Source: Cytophagales bacterium
GTDB lineage: Bacteria; Bacteroidota; Bacteroidia; Cytophagales; Cyclobacteriaceae
Reading direction: 5' to 3'
DNA: 5,385 nucleotides
Assembly: GCA_029262935.1 (NCBI GenBank)
Contig: JAJCYK010000441.1
Location: forward strand, 1-5,385
The notes beneath the pieces are model-generated. The model made no database searches, was not told the origin of the DNA, and was given only the letters and a program-made list of their open reading frames with translations. Positions 1 through 5,385 of the stretch are shown piece after piece. Each line of letters begins with the position of its first letter. The first letter of the stretch is position 1. Both the position numbers and the translations under genes were made by a program.

Positions 1-701
1 CCTATAAGTACCACAGAAATTATGGGAGTCCCGTAATTGACAATCAACCAAGGAATATTCAATCTCTAATAGTATCTGAAGACAGACGTAAAGTCACTGT
101 AACACTGGATTTGTTAAGGCCAGGCTACATTTATGAAATTAAAGCTCCAGGTATCAGGAATGAAAAGGGTCAGCCGTTACTTCATTCTTTTGGTTATTAT
201 ACTTTGAATGAAATACCAGGCGGTGGCATAAGCAGATCAAAGCAGCCAAATGATGAGCAGGAAACATCTGCGGTGGGCAATTCTTTAAAGAATATCACTC
301 AGATGCCTGATAACTGGGCTGGTCTAGTCGATGAAACTGTTACTATTGGAACACGGCCTGGGTTGAAGTTTGATACAGAAACTATTGAGGTGCAGACTGG
401 ATCAAAAGTAAAACTTACCTTCAACAACAACGATGATATGTTGCACAACCTGGTGATCACCTCGCCCGCTCAGGTAGATGTAGTGGGTAATGCGGCTAGG
501 AATCTGGGATTAATTGGGCAAGAGAAAGGTTACATACCAGATATGCCAGAAGTATTATTCCATACTACTTTGTTGCAACCGGAAACTAGCGAAACTATTT
601 ATTTTACGGCCCCGAGCACTCCTGGTACCTATTCTTTTGTGTGCACATTTCCAGGTCATCATACGATTATGCGAGGTGTTCTGATCGTAACGCAAGCTTA
701 A
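1..701 (+). CDS. C-terminal part of an exported multidomain protein ending in an azurin/plastocyanin-like type-1 copper domain (5' truncated)
   Basis: The frame is open from base 3 to the TAA at 699-701 (232 visible residues), so the gene begins before the window; the TTG at 111 lies mid-domain and is not a credible start. Visible residues 1-75 form a beta-rich module (around GYIYEIKAPGI and LLHSFGYYTLNEIP) of a kind I associate with the end of Bacteroidota glucose/sorbosone-dehydrogenase-like or cytochrome c-containing proteins; that link is from memory. A polar, low-complexity linker (about 76-105) follows, then a cupredoxin domain to the C-terminus. Its copper ligands are all visible: His148 in DMLHNLVI, then Cys214, His219 and Met223 in FVCTFPGHHTIM, with the azurin spacing C-x4-H-x3-M. 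The domain should bind one copper and carry electrons outside the cytoplasm, probably to or from a redox module in the missing part. It converges with the isomerase gene. The copper call is firm; the identity of the whole protein is open. Confidence 0.85.
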   Translation, partial: YKYHRNYGSPVIDNQPRNIQSLIVSEDRRKVTVTLDLLRPGYIYEIKAPGIRNEKGQPLLHSFGYYTLNEIPGGGISRSKQPNDEQETSAVGNSLKNITQMPDNWAGLVDETVTIGTRPGLKFDTETIEVQTGSKVKLTFNNNDDMLHNLVITSPAQVDVVGNAARNLGLIGQEKGYIPDMPEVLFHTTLLQPETSETIYFTAPSTPGTYSFVCTFPGHHTIMRGVLIVTQA

Positions 702-1510
702 TTCTTTCCGTATCGATTAAGGAACTCCTGCTTCATAAAGAGATTTAACTCCCATTGGTCTGCCACTGGGTTTCTACTAAACGGTAACGTGGGCATATAA
801 TTGGGTGGTCCGAATTCTGGGGTAACCGTCAGAGGAGCACCATCCTGCAACTTAAGTTGGCTTACAATCTCATCCCACCATTTCCAATGCCTAGTTGTTT
901 CACGTTCCCATTCTGGAGCTCTGGGGTCAGATACTTGCGGTCCTTCGGCATGGCCAATCCGTGCGTGAATGTGTTTACTATGGACAATAGCTTTAGTTAG
1001 AAAGTGCTCTTGATCTTCTAAAAGAGATTCACTGACACAACACCAATGTGAAAAGTCCGCAGTTAATTTTAATTCCGGCATCCTCTCCAGATAGTGGTGG
1101 GTAGACTTCGCGGAAAAGGCAAAACGTCCACGGTGCGTTTCATGATATATCGGCAGTTGATGTTTGGTGCTGAGGGCCTCGCAATGACGGAGAATTTTGT
1201 AGTTCTCGTCAAAATCGAAATGATCTTTGCCACTATGTGAATTGATAAACAACGGATCCATGGACAATAACACAGGGAATTGCTGGTCAATTTCTTCCAT
1301 TTGTGCCTGCCCATGAGTACCAAACAAGATTTGGAGTGCAATCAATTCCAAATTCAGGTCCGCCAATTGCTCTTTTAAGAGCTTTCGTTCGTCTTCCTTT
1401 TCAGGCACTAACATTTCTACACCATGGTATCCCGCCTCCTTTATGCGTACTAAAGTCTCCGGCAGAGGTAATTCTGAACCCCAAGTGCTCCCAAATATTT
1501 TCACTTCCAT
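698..1510 (-). CDS. Sugar phosphate isomerase/epimerase, AP-endonuclease-2 TIM-barrel family, cytoplasmic
   Basis: A 270-residue protein from ATG at 1510, a typical length for a single-domain xylose-isomerase-like TIM barrel. The expected divalent-metal ligands appear in order: Glu124 in YHETHRGR, Asp152 and His155 in DFSHW, His180/His182 in KHIHARIGH, and Glu232 in TPEFGP; NSHSGKDHF (90-98) forms another active-site strand. There is no signal peptide or membrane segment, so it should act in the cytoplasm, unlike the related protein encoded at 3034-3942. Members isomerise or epimerise sugars, keto-sugars or inosose-type compounds; the substrate cannot be told here. The ATG lies two bases after the stop of the Gfo/Idh/MocA gene, with an AAAAGGA motif seven bases upstream, so the two are almost certainly co-transcribed. 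The stop overlaps the stop of the convergent copper-protein gene. The family call is secure; dehydratase or hydroxypyruvate-isomerase-like chemistry is possible. Confidence 0.88.
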   Translation of the reverse strand: MEVKIFGSTWGSELPLPETLVRIKEAGYHGVEMLVPEKEDERKLLKEQLADLNLELIALQILFGTHGQAQMEEIDQQFPVLLSMDPLFINSHSGKDHFDFDENYKILRHCEALSTKHQLPIYHETHRGRFAFSAKSTHHYLERMPELKLTADFSHWCCVSESLLEDQEHFLTKAIVHSKHIHARIGHAEGPQVSDPRAPEWERETTRHWKWWDEIVSQLKLQDGAPLTVTPEFGPPNYMPTLPFSRNPVADQWELNLFMKQEFLNRYGKN

Positions 1511-1512
1511 CT

Positions 1513-2901
1513 TTAAATCCTTTTGGTTCGAGGCTGTAGATCCGTGAGCGAATTAATGGCTATTGGTTTGCCGGTCTCGATACTTTTTCTAGCAGCTACT
1601 CCAAGAAGTACAGACATAGCGCCGTCTCTAAGCCCGGCTGCTCTCTTATAGGGATCCACTGCCTGGGGGTTAACGAAAATCTTATCGTGTAATCTTTTGT
1701 CTCCGCCCCCGTGTCCTCCTTTTTCCATGGATACGTGCTCGGTGCTAAAATCCTCCCAAAGTTTATGTACGATAATTGGTTCACGATGTAGGTCCATGGC
1801 ACCAGACTGATCCATTTCTCGGGTATGCATTTCTGCCTGGTCTACAGATATTCCTTTTTGATAAGGAATATCCATCCAACCTTCTATCCGACCCTTGGTG
1901 CCGTTAAAGGCTACCCTCCATCCCTCAAAAGGACTATATGTGGTTAAGGAATAGTTTAGTGTGACATTGTTTTGATACTGCACTTGTGCGGACATCTTAT
2001 CATAGATGTCAATTTCCTCTCGAAAAAGGCAATTATCTCGAATGTAACCATCGTGCTTTTCATGTGCTACATACAAGTCCATCATATGCTGATCTTTGGT
2101 AATGTCCCAATAAAAATTACATTGGGATTGGTGTGAGCAGGTGCGGCAGTTGATGCCCCTAAAAGGTCCATTCTTACCGTAAAATTCCAAGCTCCCATAA
2201 GCAAAAACTTCTTTGGGTTCTGAGTCAATCCACCAATTTAGTAAGTCAAAGTGGTGCGTGGCTTTATGTACCCACAAGCTCCCTCCTGATTCCATTTGGC
2301 CATGCCATCTTCTAAAATAGGAGGCCCCGTGATAGGTGTTTAGATACCAATGGAAATCCACAGATGTTATTTCTCCAATGGCCTCTTGGCTTAACAATTC
2401 CTTTATTTTTGTATTGTAGGGGCTCCATCGATAGTTAAAACCAACGATTAGTTTCTTGGAGGACCTTTTCTCAGCATTAATGATCGCCTGACATTTTATT
2501 TCATCGGTAGTTAAGGGTTTTTCAGTAAGCACATCGCAACCCATATCGAGACCCATTATGATAAATTCATGATGGGTAGAATCTTTAGTAGTAACTATGA
2601 CTAAATCTGGGCGTGTAACCGTGATCATCTCAGAAAAATTATCAAACGTGGGACATTCGGCACCAATAAATTCTTTTCCAAAGGCCAGCCTACCTGGATT
2701 AATGTCACAAAGTCCAACAAACTCAAGGATTTCACTATAGTTATCGACTAACCGTTTTCCCCAAAAACTTATGCCTCTGACACCTGTACCCACTAAAACC
2801 ACTTTTAGTTTCTTAGTAAAGTTGAAGGCATTTGTAGGTAATGCAGTGGCTATTGAAAGCATGCTTATTGAGGTAAGGAATTTTCTGCGAGTTGTATTCA
2901 T
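1513..2901 (-). CDS. Gfo/Idh/MocA-family NAD(P)-dependent oxidoreductase with Tat-type signal
   Basis: A 462-residue protein from ATG at 2901. The N-terminus carries a Tat-like leader: Arg5-Arg6 in TTRRKFLT, a hydrophobic stretch (about 11-22), then a likely cleavage region near TNA (23-25). A Rossmann domain follows, with VGTGVRG (37-43) as the dinucleotide-binding loop and EKP at 127-129, the family's cofactor/active-site motif. The C-terminal alpha/beta substrate domain has HKATHHFD (212-219), holding the probable catalytic histidines, and GGHGGGD (395-401). Cysteines 252, 255 and 261 (C-x2-C-x5-C), with Cys291 further on, may bind a metal or form disulfides. The family oxidises or reduces sugars, inositols and glycosides at a hydroxyl; exported members presumably fold with their cofactor before Tat transport. 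It sits between two sugar isomerase genes, with 2 bases to the downstream one and 132 to the upstream one. A GH109-type glycosidase is an alternative, but I do not see the motif I would expect. Substrate unknown. Confidence 0.9.
   Translation of the reverse strand: MNTTRRKFLTSISMLSIATALPTNAFNFTKKLKVVLVGTGVRGISFWGKRLVDNYSEILEFVGLCDINPGRLAFGKEFIGAECPTFDNFSEMITVTRPDLVIVTTKDSTHHEFIIMGLDMGCDVLTEKPLTTDEIKCQAIINAEKRSSKKLIVGFNYRWSPYNTKIKELLSQEAIGEITSVDFHWYLNTYHGASYFRRWHGQMESGGSLWVHKATHHFDLLNWWIDSEPKEVFAYGSLEFYGKNGPFRGINCRTCSHQSQCNFYWDITKDQHMMDLYVAHEKHDGYIRDNCLFREEIDIYDKMSAQVQYQNNVTLNYSLTTYSPFEGWRVAFNGTKGRIEGWMDIPYQKGISVDQAEMHTREMDQSGAMDLHREPIIVHKLWEDFSTEHVSMEKGGHGGGDKRLHDKIFVNPQAVDPYKRAAGLRDGAMSVLLGVAARKSIETGKPIAINSLTDLQPRTKRI
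1518..1524 (-). promoter_or_regulatory. Candidate ribosome binding site of the cytoplasmic isomerase gene
   Basis: On the - strand AAAAGGA lies seven bases before the ATG at 1510, inside the last codons of the upstream Gfo/Idh/MocA gene. It is the only reasonable Shine-Dalgarno-like motif before a start in this window and supports this ATG. It is a partial match only, and many Bacteroidota genes do without one. Confidence 0.4.
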
Positions 2902-3014
2902 AGTATCTTAATCTACGAAGATTAATGGCGCGACACAATCCCCAAAATTAATCCACTTTGTTTCCTGACTTGGTGACCAGGCCGTGCTGGGGTTTGCCAA
3001 AAACCAGTAATTAA

Positions 3015-3025
3015 TATCAAAGGTA
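3015..3025 (-). promoter_or_regulatory. Candidate Bacteroidota -7 promoter element before the Gfo/Idh/MocA gene
   Basis: The - strand reads TACCTTTGATA, containing an exact match to the Bacteroidota -7 consensus TAnnTTTG, just after the stop of the Tat isomerase gene. The same 11 bases occur at 4914-4924. It would give a leader of about 110 bases for the oxidoreductase gene. I found no TTG or TTTG element at the usual 17-23 base distance upstream, so this is half a promoter at best. Confidence 0.3.
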
Positions 3026-3033
3026 AAGAGCAA

Positions 3034-3942
3034 TTAATTGGAGGCTAGTTCATTTTGTAATAGGTATTGGTAGCTTTCACCTAAAGCCTTAAACACATCT
3101 GTAGCGGTGACATCCATTTCTATTACCATCCATCTCGTTTGTCCCTGAGCGGCCTTTACGATCTTCTTGAAGTCCTGAGTCCCTTGACCGACAGCTACCA
3201 TAGGTTCAGGTTCATCTTTACCTAATGATTCAGTGTAGCGAGCAGGGCCGTCTTTAATGTGCAGAAAGGGAGCTCTTGTACCTAATTGCCCCACGATTTC
3301 CGCGGGATCATAACCTGCTACTTTTACCCAATAGGTGTCGATTTCAAAGAAAACATCAGGATGTAAATATTCCAAAAGAATTTCCAAGGGATATCGCCCA
3401 TCCACCTGATTCCGGAACTCCCACCAATGATTATGCAAGCCAAAACTGAGCCCCTGCGACTGTGCAAATTCATAAGACTCATTATAGATATCCGCCAGGG
3501 TTTTAATCCCATCAATAGATTGATAACGAGAGTCTTCCGGCCATCCGTGCCATATTAAAGTATTGCAATCATAGACTTCCGCCATTTCTAACCACCGGGA
3601 TTTTTCTGGCCCAATTGGTAATTCACAATGAATAGAACAAACCTTTAAGCCTGCATTGCTTAAGGCTTGAGCCCCCTGCTTTAGAGATATATGATCTGGC
3701 CAAAAGGCCGTCTCAACTGATTTGAATCCAATATCTGCCACTTTCTGCAAAGTGCCTTTTAGGTCTGACTCAATTTCTCGACGCACCGTGTAGAGTTGCA
3801 AGGCTATAGATGCTGCCGCGGGTTTGGCATCACCTGACAGGATCATGGAAGACCCCATGGTGATTCCCAAAGCGCCGGCAGATGATAACTTAAGAAAGTC
3901 TCTTCGTGGCAATTGAGAAGGGTTAAAACCAGGTGTTTCCAT
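3034..3942 (-). CDS. Sugar phosphate isomerase/epimerase (AP-endonuclease-2 TIM barrel) with Tat signal, probably periplasmic
   Basis: I choose the ATG at 3942 (302 residues). The frame stays open upstream to a TTG at 3984, but the extra 14 residues add nothing recognisable and push the Tat motif inward. From this ATG, Arg13-Arg14 lie in LPRRDFLKLSS, followed by a hydrophobic alanine/glycine-rich stretch (about 20-36) and an AKPAAAS linker: a clear Tat leader. The TIM barrel starts at IALQLYTVRRE. Expected metal ligands are Glu175 in LHNHWWEF, Asp202 in FFEIDTYW, His228 in LHIKDG and Glu275 in VIEMD; GQGTQDF (about 252-258) is another family motif. The family isomerises or epimerises sugars and keto-sugars. 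It is the same fold as the 698-1510 product but clearly diverged and exported. It lies 57 bases after the DUF6265-like gene and 132 bases before the oxidoreductase gene on the same strand, consistent with joint action on one carbohydrate. Exact reaction unknown. Confidence 0.88.
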   Translation of the reverse strand: METPGFNPSQLPRRDFLKLSSAGALGITMGSSMILSGDAKPAAASIALQLYTVRREIESDLKGTLQKVADIGFKSVETAFWPDHISLKQGAQALSNAGLKVCSIHCELPIGPEKSRWLEMAEVYDCNTLIWHGWPEDSRYQSIDGIKTLADIYNESYEFAQSQGLSFGLHNHWWEFRNQVDGRYPLEILLEYLHPDVFFEIDTYWVKVAGYDPAEIVGQLGTRAPFLHIKDGPARYTESLGKDEPEPMVAVGQGTQDFKKIVKAAQGQTRWMVIEMDVTATDVFKALGESYQYLLQNELASN

Positions 3943-3999
3943 GGTTTTAATATACACAAATTTCAGTGAAGAAATCCATCTCAAGTGGACCTGAAAGGG

Positions 4000-4509
4000 T
4001 TATTTTTGTCGGGTAAAAGTTAAGGCGACCTCCACACTTTTTTCGTCTTTGGATATTACTACATAAACCATCATGGAATTTGGGCCAGTTTTGCGGTAGG
4101 TCAATCCTTCAAAATTCAGTTCATTATCTGATATCTGAACCAAAGGGAAAGCCACCGTTTCATCTTTTTCCTCCCATCCAGTCAAATCTTCGCTAAAGTG
4201 TTTGACGTGCATAATCAATGACCCGTCCGTTTCACTGAGGTTTACGAACTCAAAAAATACATTTTTTTCATCTTTTAACATCCGAAAGGCGCCTACCATT
4301 ACTCCTGCAGCAGGTGCAGTCCAGATTTCTTCTACAGTTCCATCAAACCCTTGCCCTTTCCAGGAGCCAGCCAGCCAACTTGCTTGGGCAATGGTAGCCG
4401 ATGCGGGCTTCTGATCGCCCAATGCATAGGTGTTTATGGAATTTTTTACTTGACCCCAACCGAACAAGGGTGTGCAAAATCCTATTAATAGAATGAATTT
4501 GGTCTTCAT
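4000..4509 (-). CDS. Secreted DUF6265-like protein
   Basis: I choose the ATG at 4509 (169 residues). An upstream in-frame ATG at 4536 would bury the signal peptide behind nine polar residues, whereas 4509 gives a clean leader (MKTKF, hydrophobic ILLIGF core, likely cleavage around GWGQ at 17-20) and an ATGA overlap with the VOC gene's stop. The mature part shows the pattern I associate with DUF6265: WLAGSW (45-50), EEIW (60-63), VMVGAFRM (70-77) and FFEF (85-88), followed by beta strands to the end. This suggests a small beta-barrel, possibly lipocalin- or THAP4-like, that could bind a hydrophobic ligand; no biochemical role is known to me. It should be exported by Sec to the periplasm or beyond. 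No lipobox cysteine is present at the cleavage site. The overlap points to translational coupling with the VOC gene. Family recognition is from memory of the motif pattern. Confidence 0.78.
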   Translation of the reverse strand: MKTKFILLIGFCTPLFGWGQVKNSINTYALGDQKPASATIAQASWLAGSWKGQGFDGTVEEIWTAPAAGVMVGAFRMLKDEKNVFFEFVNLSETDGSLIMHVKHFSEDLTGWEEKDETVAFPLVQISDNELNFEGLTYRKTGPNSMMVYVVISKDEKSVEVALTFTRQK

Positions 4510-4907
4510 AAATTTAGAGGTTGGGCAATCCACCATTGGTTGCCATTTGTATCTAAAAAGCCACCTTCTCGCATGCCGTAGTCCCTATCACCCGGTTCCA
4601 TAATGGATTGGCCACCTGCGGTCAAAGCGGATTGAAATGTGGCGGCCACATCATTTACGAAAACGTAGTTCATGCTTGGTTGAGCGGGAAACTCAGGACG
4701 TGCTCGGCCCATCATGATCACCACTTCACCAATACTGACTTCGGCGTGGATTATTTGGCCCTGCTCATCGCTATCTTCATTGGAAACGATAGCCCCGAAA
4801 GCTTTTTGCAAAAAGGCAATTTGGTTTTGTATGTCTTCCACCAGCAAGTATGGACATACTGTACTAAAATGGTTTGGTGTATTGGGATTTCGGTGAAGGC
4901 TTGTCAT
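4506..4907 (-). CDS. VOC-superfamily (glyoxalase/PhnB-like) protein
   Basis: I choose the ATG at 4907 (133 residues); the frame extends to a TTG at 4928, but the seven added residues match nothing. The protein is one vicinal-oxygen-chelate domain of the PhnB-like type: VCPYLLVEDIQNQIAFLQKA (17-36) forms the first strand and helix and runs into FGA, HAEVSIGEVVIMMG (54-67) carries a possible metal-ligand His54, then YVFVNDVAATFQSALTAGG (81-99) repeats the strand-helix pattern, and the end is GFLDTNGNQWWIAQP (116-130). Some superfamily members are metal-dependent lyases, dioxygenases or antibiotic-resistance proteins, but the PhnB-like branch mostly has no defined reaction, and the usual last-strand Glu ligand is not evident (Ala128 in WWIAQP), so catalysis is doubtful. 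It is cytoplasmic. Its stop overlaps the DUF6265-like start (ATGA), and an SRPBCC gene ends 56 bases upstream on the same strand, a common pairing in bacterial genomes. Confidence 0.87.
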   Translation of the reverse strand: MTSLHRNPNTPNHFSTVCPYLLVEDIQNQIAFLQKAFGAIVSNEDSDEQGQIIHAEVSIGEVVIMMGRARPEFPAQPSMNYVFVNDVAATFQSALTAGGQSIMEPGDRDYGMREGGFLDTNGNQWWIAQPLNL

Positions 4908-4913
4908 GCTTTT

Positions 4914-4924
4914 TATCAAAGGTA
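4914..4924 (-). promoter_or_regulatory. Candidate -7 promoter-like element just before the VOC gene
   Basis: The - strand reads TACCTTTGATA, identical to 3015-3025 and containing the TAnnTTTG consensus. It ends only six bases before the ATG at 4907, which would leave almost no leader, and no TTG lies at the usual distance upstream. It may be an accidental match, or it may mean near-leaderless transcription. Confidence 0.2.
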
Positions 4925-4963
4925 TCAAGTTGCACCTTGAAATAATTGTATAAATCCGACAAT

Positions 4964-5385
4964 TTAGACCAGCAAGCGATCTGCATAAGGTACAGCTTCA
5001 CCATGCTCAATAAATCGTCTCATGATTCGTAAATACAGTCCCCAGCAATGATTGGAACCGTGATAATGATCATTGGCCTGTGGCCACCCCAAGTGACTGA
5101 ACTTTAAATTTGTACCTTCTTTATGGGTGCTCAATTCAAAACGAATCAAAGTATCCAGCCAGTCATCATCACATCGAGTCATGGTAAACTCAAATTCTTG
5201 CAAGTGGACCAGTTGAGTTACCTGCGCTTGCCAATGTACTCCGTCAAAGTCCAATTCGTAGATACTCCCTATTTCGGGTCTACCTTGGCTGCCTTTTGTC
5301 CACCATTGATCCAACCCTTCCGGGGTTGATATCGCCTGAAAAACTTCCTGGGGGGCACTATTAAGGTATAAATGATGAATGATAT
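4964..5385 (-). CDS. SRPBCC / AHSA1-like domain protein (5' truncated)
   Basis: The frame is open from the right edge (first whole codon at 5383-5381) to the TAA at 4966-4964, giving 139 visible residues without an in-frame ATG near the edge; the TTG at 5314 lies inside the domain. The start of the visible part, with LNSAPQEVFQAIST and EGLDQWW (residues 7-28), is the typical opening of an AHSA1-type SRPBCC fold, so only a few N-terminal residues are probably missing. It continues with GSIYEL, FEFT, TLIRFEL, SHLGWP (96-101), CWGLYLR (113-119) and GEAVPY (128-133), the usual C-terminal helix motif of this group. These helix-grip proteins bind hydrophobic ligands or partner proteins; the Hsp90-cochaperone function in the family name does not carry over to bacteria. 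It is presumably cytoplasmic. It is the most upstream - strand gene visible and lies 56 bases before the VOC gene, with which it may share a transcript. Confidence 0.85.
   Translation of the reverse strand, partial: IIHHLYLNSAPQEVFQAISTPEGLDQWWTKGSQGRPEIGSIYELDFDGVHWQAQVTQLVHLQEFEFTMTRCDDDWLDTLIRFELSTHKEGTNLKFSHLGWPQANDHYHGSNHCWGLYLRIMRRFIEHGEAVPYADRLLV

Noticed and set aside
1069..1341. Open frame of 90 codons on the - strand within the cytoplasmic isomerase gene
   Set aside because: It is an out-of-frame shadow of a well-supported gene and has no recognisable motif.
1513..2901. Oxidoreductase as a GH109-type NAD-dependent glycosidase
   Set aside because: Fold and Tat leader would fit, but the histidine-containing motif I associate with GH109 is not seen; HKATHHFD fits ordinary Gfo/Idh/MocA oxidoreductases better.
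2916..2946. TTTG (2946-2943) and TAATCTTC (2924-2917) on the - strand as a -33/-7 promoter pair for the oxidoreductase gene
   Set aside because: The spacing is about right at 18 bases, but the -7 half has two mismatches to TAnnTTTG and would leave a leader of only about ten bases.
2987..3007. Imperfect inverted repeat downstream of the Tat isomerase gene, considered as a terminator
   Set aside because: The stem is only about seven pairs with a two-base bulge, and no T run follows it on the - strand, so it does not qualify as an intrinsic terminator.
3943..3984. Extension of the Tat isomerase to a TTG start at 3984
   Set aside because: The extra residues do not fit a leader and move the twin-arginine motif to residues 27-28; the ATG at 3942 gives a normal Tat signal.
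4510..4536. Upstream ATG at 4536 for the DUF6265-like protein
   Set aside because: It would place polar residues, including a cysteine, ahead of a complete signal peptide and overlap the VOC gene by 31 bases; the 4509 start gives a clean leader and an ATGA junction.
4908..4928. Extension of the VOC protein to a TTG start at 4928
   Set aside because: It adds seven residues with no family match, and an ATG at 4907 is available before the domain begins.
4608..4940. Open frame of 110 codons on the + strand
   Set aside because: It lies antisense to the VOC gene, has no recognisable domain, and its composition (rich in Cys, His and Trp) is typical of a shadow frame.

Overview
The window looks like a stretch of a Bacteroidota chromosome, probably from an environmental (marine or soil) heterotroph of the Cytophagales/Flavobacteriales type. 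This is inferred from Tat-type 'RRxFL' leaders on sugar-metabolism proteins, a cupredoxin domain at the end of a larger protein, the near absence of Shine-Dalgarno sequences, and two intergenic copies of a -7 promoter element matching the Bacteroidota consensus TAnnTTTG. No RNA gene, mobile element, CRISPR array or long repeat is visible. Gene density is very high and no gap exceeds about 135 bases.

Layout. On the + strand, bases 1-701 hold the 3' end of a protein whose last domain is an azurin-like type-1 copper domain. Everything else is on the - strand and is transcribed from right to left: the SRPBCC/AHSA1-like protein (5385-4964, cut by the window edge), a VOC/PhnB-like protein (4907-4506), a secreted DUF6265-like protein (4509-4000, ATGA overlap with the VOC gene), a Tat-signal sugar isomerase of the AP-endonuclease-2 TIM-barrel family (3942-3034), a Tat-signal Gfo/Idh/MocA oxidoreductase (2901-1513), and a second, leaderless sugar isomerase/epimerase (1510-698). 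The last - strand gene and the + strand gene converge and share the four bases TTAA as overlapping stop codons.

How the genes may work together. The isomerase / Gfo-Idh-MocA / isomerase trio has the make-up of pathways that oxidise a sugar, inositol or glycoside to a keto-sugar and then epimerise or isomerise it. Two of the three enzymes carry Tat leaders and the third does not, which suggests a pathway divided between periplasm and cytoplasm. The substrate cannot be read from sequence. The SRPBCC, VOC and DUF6265 genes are small accessory-type genes often found as neighbours in Bacteroidota; here they share the strand, and the VOC and DUF6265 genes look translationally coupled, but a link to sugar metabolism is not shown. 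I see no convincing wholly new system. The points most worth a second look are the mixed localisation of the sugar trio, the cysteine cluster in the oxidoreductase, and the shared 11-base element in two intergenic gaps.
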